DNA of 64,000 nucleotides from assembly GCF_947500995.1 (NCBI RefSeq), contig NZ_CANMUA010000009.1, positions 62,001-126,000 of the forward strand. The letters are read 5' to 3'. Of this stretch, positions 36,396 to 45,994 are shown piece by piece. How positions within the stretch are numbered: position 1 is the first letter of the stretch; each line of letters begins with the position of its first letter. Below the pieces are notes generated by a model, which was not told where the DNA came from, did not search any database, and worked only from the letters and a program-made list of their open reading frames with translations. This stretch comes from an uncultured Serinicoccus sp. GTDB taxonomy: Bacteria > Actinomycetota > Actinomycetes > Actinomycetales > Dermatophilaceae. The position numbers were made by a program, and so were the translations under genes.

Positions 36396-37718
36396 ATGCT
36401 CTACCTGCTCGGTGTGCTCGTGGTCTTCGTGGGCATCGCCGTCTCCATCGCCCTGCACGAGATCGGTCACCTCGTCCCGGCCAAGCTCTTCAAGGTCCGG
36501 GTGACCCAGTACATGGTCGGCTTCGGCCCCACGCTCTGGTCCCGCACCCGGGGGGAGACCGAGTACGGCGTCAAGGCGATCCCGCTCGGCGGCTACATCC
36601 GGATGATCGGGATGTTCCCGCCCCGCGCGGGCGACGGGGGCCGGCTGCGGGCGAGCAGCTCCAACCCGCTGCACCTCATGGTCGAGCAGGCCCGGGAGGA
36701 GTCGTTGGAGGAAGTCGGGCCCGGTGACGAGGACCGCGTGTTCTACCGGCTGCCCGTCTGGAAGCGCATCGTCGTCATGGCCGGTGGTCCCCTCATGAAC
36801 CTCGCGATCAGCGCCGTGCTCATCACCCTGCTGCTGACCGTGCAGGGCCTCTCCGTCGGGACGCCGACCGTGAGCCAGGTGGCCGCCTGCGCCAACACGG
36901 ACGTGGCGGACGAGGACTGCGACGGCCAGCCCGCCTCACCGGCGGCCGAGGCAGGGTTCGAGGTCGGCGACACCATCGTCTCCGTCGACGGCACCCCCGT
37001 CGAGGACTGGGCCTCGACCACCTACGCCATCCAGAACGCCGGCGAGCAGGCGACCTTCGTCGTCGAGCGCGACGGCAGCGCCCAGACCCTCACCGCCGAC
37101 CTGGTGCTGCGGGAGCGACCCCTCGTGACCGCCGAGGGGGAGCCGGTGCTGGACGACGAGGGGGAGCTGGTCTACGGGGAGGTCGGCTTCCTGGGCGCCT
37201 CCCCGACCGTCGTCAACGAGCCGCAGCCGCTCACCTCGGTCCCGCCCGTCGTGGGGGAGATGTTCACCGGGACGGCGGGGATCGTCCTCACCCTGCCGGA
37301 GCGCATGGTGGACGTGGCGCAGGCCGCGTTCGGCGCCGAGGAGCGCGACCCCAACGGACCCATGTCGGTCGTCGGGGTCGGGCGGGTGGCCGGCGAGGTC
37401 ACCCACGACGGGCTGAACGGCCTGGTGGAGACCGCCCAAGAGCGGTTCTGGCTGTTGGTGTCCCTGCTGGCCTCGCTCAACATGGCGCTCTTCGTCTTCA
37501 ATCTCATCCCCCTGCTGCCGCTGGACGGCGGGCACATCGCCGGGGCCCTGTGGGAGGGCGTGAAGAAGACCTGGGCGCGGGTGCTGCGCCGACCCGCGCC
37601 CGGCCCGGTGGACACGGCTGCCGCCCTGCCCGTCGCGTATGCCGTGGCCCTCGGTCTCCTGGGCATGACCGTGCTGCTCATCTACGCCGACATCGTCCGC
37701 CCCGTGCAGATCGGCTGA
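36396..37718 (+). CDS. rip1: Site-2 protease, RseP/Rip1-type zinc metalloprotease
   Basis: 440-aa M50 intramembrane protease that cleaves anti-sigma factors and other membrane proteins. The zinc motif HEIGH lies in the first transmembrane helix (residues about 21-25). A PDZ-like domain occupies the middle ([20 protein letters not shown]), and the second zinc/aspartate motif [19 protein letters not shown] is in a C-terminal membrane helix. A mycobacterial-type loop with two Cys ([15 protein letters not shown]) precedes the PDZ. The RBS GAGGAGG is ideal. It lies between two MEP genes, as in Mycobacterium. Confidence 0.95.
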   Translation: MLYLLGVLVVFVGIAVSIALHEIGHLVPAKLFKVRVTQYMVGFGPTLWSRTRGETEYGVKAIPLGGYIRMIGMFPPRAGDGGRLRASSSNPLHLMVEQAREESLEEVGPGDEDRVFYRLPVWKRIVVMAGGPLMNLAISAVLITLLLTVQGLSVGTPTVSQVAACANTDVADEDCDGQPASPAAEAGFEVGDTIVSVDGTPVEDWASTTYAIQNAGEQATFVVERDGSAQTLTADLVLRERPLVTAEGEPVLDDEGELVYGEVGFLGASPTVVNEPQPLTSVPPVVGEMFTGTAGIVLTLPERMVDVAQAAFGAEERDPNGPMSVVGVGRVAGEVTHDGLNGLVETAQERFWLLVSLLASLNMALFVFNLIPLLPLDGGHIAGALWEGVKKTWARVLRRPAPGPVDTAAALPVAYAVALGLLGMTVLLIYADIVRPVQIG

Positions 37719-37759
37719 CGCGCCCAGCGGTCACCCAGGGAGACACCAGCCCGGGGTGC

Positions 37760-37765
37760 GACAAT
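37760..37765 (+). promoter_or_regulatory. -10 box GACAAT for leaderless ispG
   Basis: GACAAT is 6 nt before the ATG at 37772, so ispG probably has its own leaderless transcript besides read-through from rip1. Confidence 0.45.
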
Positions 37766-37771
37766 AGGCGC

Positions 37772-38947
37772 ATGACTGCTGGTGTCCCCATCTCGCTCGG
37801 TATGCCCTCCGCCCCGCCCCCCGTCCTCGCGCCCCGGCGCCCGACCCGCAAGATCAAGGTGGGCAAGGTGGAGGTGGGCGGCGACGCCCCGATCTCGGTC
37901 CAGTCGATGACGACCACGCCGACGACCGACATCAACGCGACGCTGCAGCAGATCGCCGAGCTCACGGCGACCGGGTGCGACATCGTGCGCGTGGCCTGCC
38001 CCAGCCAGGACGACGCCGACGCACTCCCGGCGATCGCGAAGAAGTCGCAGATCCCGGTGATCGCCGACATCCACTTCCAGCCCAAGTACGTCTACGCGGC
38101 GATCGACGCCGGGTGCGCGGCCGTCCGGGTCAACCCGGGCAACATCCGCAAGTTCGACGACCAGGTCAAGCAGATCGCGCGGGCCGCCAAGGACGCGGGC
38201 GTCTCGATCCGCATCGGGGTCAACGCCGGGTCGCTGGACAAGCGGCTGCTGGACAAGTACGGCAAGCCGACCGCTGAGGCGCTCGTGGAGTCCGCGGTGT
38301 GGGAGGCGAGCCTCTTCGAGGAGCACGACTTCCACGACTTCAAGATCTCGGTCAAGCACAACGACCCGGTCGTCATGGTGCGTGCCTACGAGATGCTCTC
38401 GGAGCGGGGCGATTGGCCGCTGCACCTCGGGGTCACCGAGGCGGGCCCGGCGTTCCAGGGCACCATCAAGTCCTCGGTCGCCTTCGGGGCGCTGCTGTCG
38501 CAGGGCATCGGCGACACCATCCGGGTCTCGCTGTCCGCCCCGCCTGTCGAGGAGGTCAAGGTCGGCAACCAGATCCTGCAGAGCCTCAACCTCAAGCCGC
38601 GCAAGCTGGAGATCGTCTCCTGCCCCTCGTGCGGGCGGGCGCAGGTCGACGTCTACACCCTCGCCGAGGAGGTCACCGCGGGCCTGGAGGGCCTCGAGGT
38701 GCCGCTGCGGGTGGCCGTGATGGGCTGCGTCGTCAACGGCCCGGGCGAGGCCCGGGAGGCCGACCTGGGGGTCGCCTCGGGCAACGGCAAGGGACAGATC
38801 TTCGTCAAGGGCGAGGTCATCAAGACCGTGCCCGAGAGCCAGATCGTGGAGACCCTGCTGGACGAGGCCATGCGGATCGCCGAGGAGATGGGCGAGCCCG
38901 AGGACGGCGCCGGCTCGGCGACCGGCGCCACCGTCACCGTCGGGTGA
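37772..38947 (+). CDS. ispG: 4-hydroxy-3-methylbut-2-enyl-diphosphate synthase
   Basis: 391 aa 4Fe-4S enzyme of the MEP pathway. The TIM-barrel part has [36 protein letters not shown] and [16 protein letters not shown]; the iron-sulfur cysteines are in [13 protein letters not shown] and [18 protein letters not shown]. The extended frame to 37550 is shadow of rip1. The ATG at 37772 agrees with the -10 position. The C-terminal 15 residues are Gly/Thr/Ala-rich and dispensable-looking. GGTATGCC at 37799 falls in the non-conserved N-terminus. Confidence 0.97.
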   Translation: MTAGVPISLGMPSAPPPVLAPRRPTRKIKVGKVEVGGDAPISVQSMTTTPTTDINATLQQIAELTATGCDIVRVACPSQDDADALPAIAKKSQIPVIADIHFQPKYVYAAIDAGCAAVRVNPGNIRKFDDQVKQIARAAKDAGVSIRIGVNAGSLDKRLLDKYGKPTAEALVESAVWEASLFEEHDFHDFKISVKHNDPVVMVRAYEMLSERGDWPLHLGVTEAGPAFQGTIKSSVAFGALLSQGIGDTIRVSLSAPPVEEVKVGNQILQSLNLKPRKLEIVSCPSCGRAQVDVYTLAEEVTAGLEGLEVPLRVAVMGCVVNGPGEAREADLGVASGNGKGQIFVKGEVIKTVPESQIVETLLDEAMRIAEEMGEPEDGAGSATGATVTVG

Positions 38948-38970
38948 CGCGCCGGCACCTGGCCATTGGG

Positions 38971-38976
38971 TAACGT
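38971..38976 (+). promoter_or_regulatory. -10 box TAACGT for the cupin-GNAT gene
   Basis: TAACGT is 6 nt before the ATG at 38983 without an RBS, so the gene is probably leaderless. Confidence 0.45.
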
Positions 38977-38982
38977 CTGGTC

Positions 38983-39846
38983 ATGGCACCGGACCCCATC
39001 AGCCGGCAGACCGCCCGCCAGTCGACGTGGCACGAGGTGTGCCGCGCGTTCCACCTCGTGGACCGCACCGACCTGACCGTGGTGCACGAGCACATGCCGT
39101 CCGGCACCGCCGCCCAGCCGCACACCCACGACCGGGGCCGCCAGTTCTTCTACGTGCTCGCGGGCACCGGCACGATGACGCTCGGGCGCCGCGAGGTGCA
39201 GGTGCCTCCGGAGTCCGGCATCGAGGTGCCGCCCCGCACCCGGCACTTCATGCGCAACGACGGCGACGACGACCTCGAGATGATCGTCATCACGACCCCG
39301 CGGGCCAGCGGCTCGCCGCACGTGCGGGACCGCCCCTTGGGCCGGGACCGCGGTGGTCTGGTCGTGGGGTCGCACCTGCGGCGGACCCGCCGCAGCGACC
39401 TCGGGGCCGTGGTGAGCTTCGAGGAGGCGATGGACACCAGCCCCTTCCTCGGCCAGGGCGGGCACGACTGGCACGAGCAGGCGCTGCAGGACCCGGACCT
39501 CGAGCACTGGGTCCTCGTCGACCGGCTCGACCGGGTCATCGCCTTCGGCATCCTCGTCGGGGTCAGCGGTGGTGACGTCGTGGAGATCCGCCGCATGGTC
39601 GTGGCCCCGGAGGGCCGGGGTCAAGGACTGGGCCGGTTGCTCCTGCGCCACCTGCTGGAGCACGCGTTGGTCGGCCCCGGGGTGCGCCGGGTCTGGCTGG
39701 ACGTGAGCGCCGACAACACCCGTGCCCGGTCGCTCTACCGCACCTTCGGGTTCGTCGAGAAGCCGCCGCCGCCGGACGCCACGCTGCTCGAGAACGGCGT
39801 CTACATGGAGTGGGGCGACACCCACCGCATACCCTTGAGCAGGTGA
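38983..39846 (+). CDS. Cupin-GNAT acetyltransferase fusion
   Basis: 287 aa. Residues about 25-105 form a cupin barrel: VHEHMPSGTAAQPHTHDRGR holds the metal-binding histidines, followed by FFYVLAGTGTMTLGRREVQV and PPRTRHFMRNDGDDDLEMIV. Residues 125-285 form a GNAT domain with the acetyl-CoA loop RRMVVAPEGRGQGLGRLLL and VWLDVSADNTRARSLYRTFG. The two would join sensing of a small molecule or metal to acetyl transfer, or form a tailored enzyme. It sits where Rv2867c-type GNAT genes follow ispG in mycobacteria but is a different protein. It overlaps the next gene as GTGA. Confidence 0.85.
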   Translation: MAPDPISRQTARQSTWHEVCRAFHLVDRTDLTVVHEHMPSGTAAQPHTHDRGRQFFYVLAGTGTMTLGRREVQVPPESGIEVPPRTRHFMRNDGDDDLEMIVITTPRASGSPHVRDRPLGRDRGGLVVGSHLRRTRRSDLGAVVSFEEAMDTSPFLGQGGHDWHEQALQDPDLEHWVLVDRLDRVIAFGILVGVSGGDVVEIRRMVVAPEGRGQGLGRLLLRHLLEHALVGPGVRRVWLDVSADNTRARSLYRTFGFVEKPPPPDATLLENGVYMEWGDTHRIPLSR

Positions 39847-40550
39847 CTGCTCCCGGGTTCCTGCCGCTGCGCCAGCTCGTCCTCGTCGACCTGCTCGGGC
39901 TCATGCTCGCCGTCCGCCCGGGGGAGCGCGCGGTCATCGCCCTGGACGGCCCGGACGGGGTGGGGAAGACACGGCTGGCGGCCGAGCTGGTGGCGCTCGC
40001 CCCGCACGTGGCCGGACGGGAGCTGCACGCGGTCTCGGTGGACGGCTTCCACCACCCCCGTGAGGAGCGCTACGCGCGCGGCCGCACGGGCCTGACCTGC
40101 TACCAGGACTCCTACGATTACGACGCCCTGCGCCGGGCGGTGCTGTGGCCGTTCCGGGCGGGCGAGGACATCGTGCCCGCGGTCTTCGACGTCCACCGCG
40201 ACGAAGCCGTGTCCGCCGACCCGGTCGCCCTCTCCTCCGACGCCGTGCTGCTCGTGGAGGGGGTCTTCCTGCGGCGTCCGGAGCTGCGCGGCGAGTGGGA
40301 CGCGACCTGCCTGGTCACCGCGCCGGAGTCGGTGACGGTGCCGCGGGGCAACGCCCGGTTCCCCGGCTCCCGCGTGTCCGGTGACGGCCTGCCCGGGCAT
40401 CCGGCGAACGCGCGCTACGTTGAGGCGCAGCGCCTCTACCGGTTGCAGGCCCGCACCTGGGCGCCGGAGTGGATCGTCGACAACACCGACCTGCAACGGC
40501 CGGAGCTGGTCTGGCCGGACCCCGACGAGCCCCAGTGGTTCGACCAGTGA
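39843..40550 (+). CDS. Uridine kinase-like P-loop protein
   Basis: 235 aa. Walker A is ALDGPDGVGKTRLAAELV near residue 35; downstream VSVDGFHHPREERYARG is the lid/substrate motif shared with uridine kinase and phosphoribulokinase, and YQDSYDYDALRRAVLWPF and VFDVHRDEA follow as in actinobacterial uridine-kinase-like proteins. Likely substrates are nucleosides or similar small molecules; not proven. GTG overlaps the stop of the cupin-GNAT gene, and the SRPBCC gene begins 14 bp downstream, so the three may be co-transcribed. Confidence 0.8.
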   Translation: MTAPGFLPLRQLVLVDLLGLMLAVRPGERAVIALDGPDGVGKTRLAAELVALAPHVAGRELHAVSVDGFHHPREERYARGRTGLTCYQDSYDYDALRRAVLWPFRAGEDIVPAVFDVHRDEAVSADPVALSSDAVLLVEGVFLRRPELRGEWDATCLVTAPESVTVPRGNARFPGSRVSGDGLPGHPANARYVEAQRLYRLQARTWAPEWIVDNTDLQRPELVWPDPDEPQWFDQ

Positions 40551-40564
40551 CAGGAGGGACCCGC

Positions 40565-41041
40565 ATGGCCCTGGCGCCGCTGCCCTACGCCGCCTCGCGC
40601 AGCATCCTCGTGCGGGCGGCCCCCGAGCGGATCTTCACCGAGCTCGTCGACTTCCGGCGCTGGCGGGACTGGTCGCCGTGGGAGGCGCTGGACCCGCGGA
40701 TGCACCGCAGCTACTCGGGGCCCAAGTCGGGGGTCGGGTCGGAGTATGCCTGGGACGGCAGCACCAAGGCCGGTGCCGGGTCGATGCGGATCAGCGGGGC
40801 GCAGGCGCCGCGCTCGGTGCAGATCGACCTGCACTTCGAGAAGCCCTTCCCGACCGACACCGACATCCGCTTCGACCTCGTGCCCCAGCCGGAGGAGGAG
40901 CGGACCCTGGTCACCTGGAGCATGGCCGGTCGGCACACCGGCGTCATGCGGGTGCTCGGTCGGGTCCTGTCGATGGACCGGCTCGTCGGCAAGGACTTCG
41001 AGCGGGGCCTGGCCCGGCTCAAGGACCTCGTCGAGCGCTGA
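40565..41041 (+). CDS. SRPBCC (polyketide cyclase/dehydrase-like) family protein
   Basis: 158 aa START-like domain protein. The N-terminus AASRSILVRAAPERIFTELV followed by DFRRWRDWSPWEALDP is characteristic, with helix FERGLARLKDLVE closing the fold. No catalytic residues are defined for this group; members bind hydrophobic ligands. The RBS AGGAGGGA precedes the ATG. It ends at a bidirectional hairpin shared with the convergent glutamate transporter genes. Confidence 0.85.
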   Translation: MALAPLPYAASRSILVRAAPERIFTELVDFRRWRDWSPWEALDPRMHRSYSGPKSGVGSEYAWDGSTKAGAGSMRISGAQAPRSVQIDLHFEKPFPTDTDIRFDLVPQPEEERTLVTWSMAGRHTGVMRVLGRVLSMDRLVGKDFERGLARLKDLVER

Positions 41042-41054
41042 GCCCCTCAGCACC

Positions 41055-41097
41055 GGCGTCGCCCGTGGTCGTCGCGCCGACCACCACAGGCGACGCC
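41055..41097. terminator. Bidirectional terminator hairpin
   Basis: GGCGTCGCC (41055-41063) pairs with GGCGACGCC (41089-41097), and an inner GTGGT/ACCAC pairing extends the structure. It lies between the convergent SRPBCC and ABC-ATPase genes. Confidence 0.65.
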
Positions 41098-41103
41098 CGG
41101 TCG

Positions 41104-41874
41104 CTAGAGGACCTTGGAGAGGAACTCCTGGGTGCGCGTCTCGCGCGGGTTCGCCAGGACCTCGCGGGGGTCGCCCTCCTCGCAGATGACGCCGTCGGCC
41201 ATGAAGACCAGCTTGTCGCCGACCTCCCGCGCGAAGCCCATCTCGTGGGTGACGACCATCATCGTCATGCCCTCGCCCGCCAGGGCCTTCATGACGTCGA
41301 GCACGTCGCCGACCAGCTCGGGGTCCAGCGCCGAGGTGGGCTCGTCGAAGAGCATCATGTCCGGGTCCATGGACAACGCCCGGGCGATGGCCACGCGTTG
41401 CTGCTGGCCACCGGACAGGTGGGCCGGGTAGGCGTCGACCTTGTCCGACAGTCCGACCCGGTCGAGGTTGGCGCGGGCGACCTCCTCGGCCTCTCTCCGG
41501 CTGCGCTTCTTCGCCCGCTGCTGGGCGATGGTGAGGTTGCGCAGGACGGTCATGTGGCTGAAGAGGTTGAACTGCTGGAACACCATGCCGATCCGGGACC
41601 GGACGGCGTCGAGCTCGGTCTCGGGGTCGGTGATGTCGATGCCCTCGATGAGCACCTGTCCCGAGGTGGGCTCCTCCAATCGGTTGACGCACCGCAGCAG
41701 CGTCGACTTGCCGGAGCCGGACGGGCCGATGACGCAGACGACCTGGCCCGCGTCGACGTGGAAGTCGATGCCGGTGAGGACGTGGTTGTCGCCGAACGAC
41801 TTGTGCAGGTCGCGGACCTCGATCGCCGGCGCGCCGTGGTCGATCTCCTGGGTCGGGTGCAGCCGGGGCGTCAT
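41104..41874 (-). CDS. Polar amino-acid ABC transporter ATP-binding protein (GlnQ/GluA-like)
   Basis: 256 aa. Walker A is [20 protein letters not shown], the Q-loop [14 protein letters not shown], the ABC signature [16 protein letters not shown], Walker [17 protein letters not shown] and the H-loop [11 protein letters not shown]. The spacing and the [10 protein letters not shown] start identify the polar-amino-acid subfamily. The ATG at 41874 overlaps the permease stop as ATGA, so translation is coupled. It energises uptake with the permease and lipoprotein encoded upstream. Confidence 0.95.
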   Translation of the reverse strand: MTPRLHPTQEIDHGAPAIEVRDLHKSFGDNHVLTGIDFHVDAGQVVCVIGPSGSGKSTLLRCVNRLEEPTSGQVLIEGIDITDPETELDAVRSRIGMVFQQFNLFSHMTVLRNLTIAQQRAKKRSRREAEEVARANLDRVGLSDKVDAYPAHLSGGQQQRVAIARALSMDPDMMLFDEPTSALDPELVGDVLDVMKALAGEGMTMMVVTHEMGFAREVGDKLVFMADGVICEEGDPREVLANPRETRTQEFLSKVL

Positions 41875-42677
41875 CAGCGGGACCTCTTCTGTCGGCGCTC
41901 GAGCCACGCGACCACGCGGGTCAGCGGCAGGGTGATCACGAGGTACATCAGGCAGGCGAAGACCAGACTGGTGGCGGTGCCGGCCGAGGGCCCGCTGGTC
42001 ATGAAGTCGCGCGCCATGGTGGTGAGCTCCTTCTCGTTGGCCGCCATCCCGACGACGAAGAGCAGGGACGTGTCCTTGATGAGGATGACCAGCTCGTTGG
42101 TCAGCGGGGGGATGACGATGCGCAGCGCCTGGGGCATGACGACCGTGGCCATGGTCCAGGGGCCACTCATCCCCAGGGAGCGCGCCGCCTCCGTCTGCCC
42201 CTTGGGCACCGCCTCGATGCCGGCCCGGAGGGTCTCGGCCATGTAGGCAGCGGCCACGAGCATGAGGGCCACCAGACCGGCGCCGATCGTCCCTCCGGGT
42301 GGCCGCCACCCGAAGGCGATCGGCACGCCGAAGGCCATGAAGAGGATGACGACCAGCGCGGGCAGCCCGCGGAAGAGCTCGATGTAGGCGGTGGCCAGCC
42401 ACCGGAAGGGTGCGATCGGAGCGAGCTTCATGAGCACGAGCAGCACGGCCAGCACGAAACCGCCGACGAAGGCGATGAGCGTGTAGAGGATGGTGTTCTT
42501 CGCACCGATGGTGACGAAGGCCTGCCAGTTCTCGGTGAACCCCTCGCGCATGAAGAAGTTGTCGCGGATCGCCTCCTGGTCGGCGACCAACCAGAGGCCA
42601 CCGACCAGGATGACGAACAGGGCGTACAGCGATACTCGTACCCCCCGCTGGCGCTGGGTGCGGGTCATGGAGAGCAT
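41874..42677 (-). CDS. Polar amino-acid ABC transporter permease
   Basis: 267 aa. The HisM/GlnP-type permease has five or so transmembrane segments beginning [19 protein letters not shown]; the EAA motif is [20 protein letters not shown]. The start is ATG 42677 or 42668; neither has a strong RBS. Glutamate systems of corynebacteria have two permeases, whereas this locus has one, which would have to act as a homodimer. It lies 13 bp after the binding-protein stop. Confidence 0.92.
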   Translation of the reverse strand: MLSMTRTQRQRGVRVSLYALFVILVGGLWLVADQEAIRDNFFMREGFTENWQAFVTIGAKNTILYTLIAFVGGFVLAVLLVLMKLAPIAPFRWLATAYIELFRGLPALVVILFMAFGVPIAFGWRPPGGTIGAGLVALMLVAAAYMAETLRAGIEAVPKGQTEAARSLGMSGPWTMATVVMPQALRIVIPPLTNELVILIKDTSLLFVVGMAANEKELTTMARDFMTSGPSAGTATSLVFACLMYLVITLPLTRVVAWLERRQKRSR

Positions 42678-42690
42678 CCGGGGCGCCGAC

Positions 42691-43500
42691 TCAGTCCTCT
42701 GCGCTGAAGTACGTGTCGTAGATCTCGTCGTACTCCCCGCCGTCACGCAGCGCGGTCAGCTGCTCGTTCACGGCCTCCACGAGGGCGGTGTTGTCCTGCT
42801 GCATGGCGAAGCCGTACTGCTCGTCGGTGGAGTACTCCTCGACGATCGTGAAGCCGCCCTGCCGTGCGTTCTCCACGTTGACCGGCAGGTCCTGGAGGAT
42901 GGCGTCGACCTGCCCGGCCTGGATGGCCTGGAACATCTCTGGATTGCCGGGGAAGGCGGTGATGGTCGCCTCAGCGGCGTTGTCCTTGGCGTAGGCCTCT
43001 CCCGTCGTGGACTGCTGGACGGCCACGCGCCGGCCGGCCAGGTCGTCGATACCGGTGATGTCCGAGTCCTCGGGGACCAGCAGCGACTGCTGCGAGTCGT
43101 AGTAGCCCTCGGAGAAGGCGAGGTTCTCCTGGCGGTCCTCGGTGATGGTCATCGCCGACGCCGCGACGTCGCAGTCGCCCGAGTTCAGGGCCAGGCCGGA
43201 CTCCAGGGCGTCGAAGGAGGAGTCCTTGACCTCCAGCTGGAGCTCCATGCCGTCGGCGATGGCCTGCATGAGGTCGATGTCGAAACCGGTGTAGCCCGAC
43301 TCGCTGTCGGGGTCCTCCATCTCGAAGGGCTCGTAGGGGACCTCGGAGCAGACGGTCAGGGTGCCGTCGGTCACGAGGTCGAGGTCGGCGCCGGCCGCGT
43401 CGCCGCCACCGGCCTCGCTGCCGCCGTCGTCGGAGCCGCAGGCGGCGAGGGAGAAGGCCAGGGCGCTGGCCGCGATCACGGGAAGGAAGGAGTTCTTCAT
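42691..43500 (-). CDS. Extracellular glutamate/polar amino-acid-binding lipoprotein (GluB-like)
   Basis: 269 aa. The lipoprotein leader is KNSFLPVIAASALAFSLAAC with a lipobox LAAC, followed by a Gly/Ser/Asp-rich linker. The solute-binding domain shows VPYEPFEMEDPDSESGYTGF and DIDLMQAIADGMEL, VAASAMTITEDRQENLAFSE and VAVQQSTTGEAYAK, typical of family 3 proteins. The ATG at 43500 is 6 nt from TATGGT, so the transporter mRNA is probably leaderless. Ligand specificity (glutamate or a similar amino acid) is inferred from family resemblance. Confidence 0.92.
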   Translation of the reverse strand: MKNSFLPVIAASALAFSLAACGSDDGGSEAGGGDAAGADLDLVTDGTLTVCSEVPYEPFEMEDPDSESGYTGFDIDLMQAIADGMELQLEVKDSSFDALESGLALNSGDCDVAASAMTITEDRQENLAFSEGYYDSQQSLLVPEDSDITGIDDLAGRRVAVQQSTTGEAYAKDNAAEATITAFPGNPEMFQAIQAGQVDAILQDLPVNVENARQGGFTIVEEYSTDEQYGFAMQQDNTALVEAVNEQLTALRDGGEYDEIYDTYFSAED

Positions 43501-43506
43501 GCGCGC

Positions 43507-43512
43507 ACCATA
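43507..43512 (-). promoter_or_regulatory. -10 box TATGGT of the amino-acid transporter operon
   Basis: On the minus strand TATGGT is 6 nt from the ATG at 43500. It lies directly downstream of the glpK terminator hairpin, which occupies the -35 region. Confidence 0.5.
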
Positions 43513-43514
43513 CG

Positions 43515-43549
43515 TCCGGCCCGGGCGAGACGTGCTCACCCGGGCCGGA
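43515..43549 (-). terminator. glpK terminator hairpin
   Basis: TCCGGCCCGGG (43515-43525) pairs perfectly with CCCGGGCCGGA (43539-43549), and three more pairs form inside the loop. It separates the glp operon from the transporter operon. Confidence 0.75.
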
Positions 43550-43570
43550 TCGTGACCGAATCGATGCCGG

Positions 43571-45109
43571 TCAGGCGGTGTCGGCCTCCTCGGCAGCCTC
43601 CTCGGCGGCCTCGGCGTCCTCGTCGACCCAGTCGAAGGTCTTGGTCACGGCCTTCTTCCACTGGCGGTAGAGCCGGTCACGCTCGGCGTCCTTCATCCGG
43701 GGGCTCCAGCGCTGGCCCTCTTCCCAGTTGTCGATGACGTCCTGCTCACCGCTGAAGAACCCCACGGCGATGCCGGCGGCGTAGGCGGCCCCGAGCGCCG
43801 TCGTCTCCGCCACCTTGGGGCGCACGACGTCGACCCCCAGGATGTCGGCCTGGAACTGCATGAGGGTCTCGTTGGCGACCATGCCGCCGTCCACCCGCAG
43901 CTCGGTCAGCTCGACACCGGAGTCGGCGTTCATCGCGTCGGCGACCTCGCGGGTCTGGAAGGCGGTGGACTCCAGGGCGGCGCGGGCGATGTGGTTCCTG
44001 TTGACGTAGCGGGTCAGACCCACGATGGCCCCGCGGGCGTCGTCCTTCCAGTAGGGCGCGAAGAGCCCGGAGAAGGCCGGCACGATGTAGCAACCGCCGT
44101 TGTCGTCGACCTGCTGCGCCAGCTGCTCGATCTCCGGCGCGTCCGAGATGAGGCCGATGTTGTCCCGCAGCCACTGCACGAGGGAACCGGTCACGGCGAT
44201 CGAGCCCTCCAGGGCATACACGGCGTCCTGGTCACCGATCTTGTAGCACACCGTGGTGAGCAGGCCGTTCTCGCTCGGCACGATCTCGGTCCCGGTGTTG
44301 AGCAGCATGAAGTTGCCCGTGCCGTAGGTGTTCTTGCTCATGCCCTTCTCGAAGCAGGCCTGCCCGAAGGTCGCGGCCTGCTGGTCGCCGAGGATGCCCG
44401 CGATCGGCACGTGCAGCTTGGTGCTCTCGCCGTACACCTCCGCCGAGGACCTGATCTCCGGCAGCATCGACAGCGGGATGCCCATGTCGGAGGCCACCTG
44501 CTCGGACCAGCTGAGCGACTGCAGGTCCATGAGCATGGTGCGGGAGGCGTTGGTCACGTCGGTGACGTGCACGCCCCCCTCGGTGCCGCCGGTGAGGTTC
44601 CAGACCGTCCAGCTGTCGGTGTTGCCGAAGAGGAGGTCACCGGCCTCGGCCTTCTCCCGCGCACCCTCGACGTTGTCGAGGATCCACTTGACCTTGGGTC
44701 CGGAGAAGTACGTCGCGAGGGGGAGCCCGCAGATGTGCTTGTACTTGTCCGCACCCTCCTCGCCCGCCAGCTCGGCGACGACCTTGTCGGTCCGGGTGTC
44801 CTGCCAGACGATGGCGTTGTAGACGGCCTCGCCGGTGGTCTTGTCCCAGACCACCGCGGTCTCCCGCTGGTTGGTGATGCCGATGGCCGCCAGCTCGTCG
44901 TTGCCTATACCGCCCTTGCCCAGGGCGATGCCGATGACCTCCTTGGTGTTCTGCCAGATCTCGGCGGGGTCGTGCTCGACCCATCCGGCCTTCGGGAAGA
45001 TCTGCTCGTGCTCCTTCTGCCCGACCGAGTGGATCTCTCCGCTCTTGGTGAACACGATGGCACGGGTGCTGGTGGTTCCCTGGTCGATCGCCAGGACGTA
45101 GTCAGCCAT
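43571..45109 (-). CDS. glpK: Glycerol kinase
   Basis: 512 aa FGGY-family kinase making glycerol-3-phosphate. The N-terminus [47 protein letters not shown] and [17 protein letters not shown] are diagnostic; further on [36 protein letters not shown] and [20 protein letters not shown]. The C-terminal 15 residues are Glu/Ala-rich. The RBS GGAGCG precedes the ATG. It is last in glpD-glpF-glpK. Confidence 0.98.
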   Translation of the reverse strand: MADYVLAIDQGTTSTRAIVFTKSGEIHSVGQKEHEQIFPKAGWVEHDPAEIWQNTKEVIGIALGKGGIGNDELAAIGITNQRETAVVWDKTTGEAVYNAIVWQDTRTDKVVAELAGEEGADKYKHICGLPLATYFSGPKVKWILDNVEGAREKAEAGDLLFGNTDSWTVWNLTGGTEGGVHVTDVTNASRTMLMDLQSLSWSEQVASDMGIPLSMLPEIRSSAEVYGESTKLHVPIAGILGDQQAATFGQACFEKGMSKNTYGTGNFMLLNTGTEIVPSENGLLTTVCYKIGDQDAVYALEGSIAVTGSLVQWLRDNIGLISDAPEIEQLAQQVDDNGGCYIVPAFSGLFAPYWKDDARGAIVGLTRYVNRNHIARAALESTAFQTREVADAMNADSGVELTELRVDGGMVANETLMQFQADILGVDVVRPKVAETTALGAAYAAGIAVGFFSGEQDVIDNWEEGQRWSPRMKDAERDRLYRQWKKAVTKTFDWVDEDAEAAEEAAEEADTA

Positions 45110-45181
45110 GGATGCGCTCCTTCACGTCGTTGTGCATGGGGTGGGGTGCGGTCACTGGATCCAGAGGTTTGTCGTGTGGTC

Positions 45182-45937
45182 TCACCCGTACATGGCGGCG
45201 ACGAGTCCGGCGAGGACACCACCGACGAGTGGGCCCACGACGGGGACCCACGAATAGCCCCAGTCGCTGGTGCCCTTGCCCGGGATGGGCAGGACGGCGT
45301 GCGCGATGCGCGGACCGAGGTCACGTGCCGGGTTGATGGCGTAGCCGGTCGGGCCGCCGAGACTGGCTCCGATACCGACGACGAGCAGGGCCACGGCCAA
45401 CGGGCCCAGACCGGACGGGGTGTTGCCGAACATGATGACGACGAAGACCAGGACGAAGGTGCCGATCACCTCGGTGGCGAAGTTCCAGCCGTAGTTGCGG
45501 ATCTCCGGCCCGGTGGAGAACACCCCGAGCTTGGCCGCCGGGTCGCCGTCGGCGTCGAAGTGCTGCTTGTAGGCCACCCAGCACAGCACGGCACCGAGGA
45601 AGGCGCCCAGCATCTGCCCGCCGAAGTACACCATGGCGTTGCCGAAGGTGGCCTCGACGGCCGCCAGGCCAGCATCTGGGTTGCCGGGGAAGAACTCGGA
45701 CCCGTTGGCCCAGAGTCCCACGGTCACGGCCGGGTTGATGTGCGCCCCGGACTTGTAGGCGGTGTAGACACCGGCGAAGACGCCGAGACCCCAGCCGAAG
45801 TTGATGAGCAGCCAGGCGGCGCTCGCGCCGCCCCCGGTGCCCTTGGTCTTGGGGAGGATGGCGTTGGCCACCACACCACAGCCGAAGAGCAGCAGCATCA
45901 TCGTGCCGAGCACCTCTGAGATGAAGATCTCTCCCAC
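45182..45937 (-). CDS. glpF: Glycerol uptake facilitator (aquaglyceroporin)
   Basis: 251 aa, six-helix MIP channel. The two pore motifs are AHINPAVTVGLWAN and GYAINPARDLGPRI; the first helix is FISEVLGTMMLLLFGCGVVA. The aspartate after the second NPAR (NPARDLGPR) is the usual mark of glycerol-conducting members. The RBS AAAGGATC precedes the ATG. It passes glycerol to GlpK, which is encoded 72 bp downstream. Confidence 0.96.
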   Translation of the reverse strand: MGEIFISEVLGTMMLLLFGCGVVANAILPKTKGTGGGASAAWLLINFGWGLGVFAGVYTAYKSGAHINPAVTVGLWANGSEFFPGNPDAGLAAVEATFGNAMVYFGGQMLGAFLGAVLCWVAYKQHFDADGDPAAKLGVFSTGPEIRNYGWNFATEVIGTFVLVFVVIMFGNTPSGLGPLAVALLVVGIGASLGGPTGYAINPARDLGPRIAHAVLPIPGKGTSDWGYSWVPVVGPLVGGVLAGLVAAMYG

Positions 45938-45965
45938 GTCGCAGGATCCTTTCTGTGCTCACGGG

Positions 45966-45983
45966 CCCGGACGGGCGTCCGGG
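45966..45983 (-). terminator. Small hairpin between glpD and glpF
   Basis: CCCGGAC (45966-45972) and GTCCGGG (45977-45983) flank a GGGC loop. It is short and inside the operon, so it is probably an RNA-processing or attenuation element. Confidence 0.4.
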
Positions 45984-45994
45984 ACCCCCGGGGG

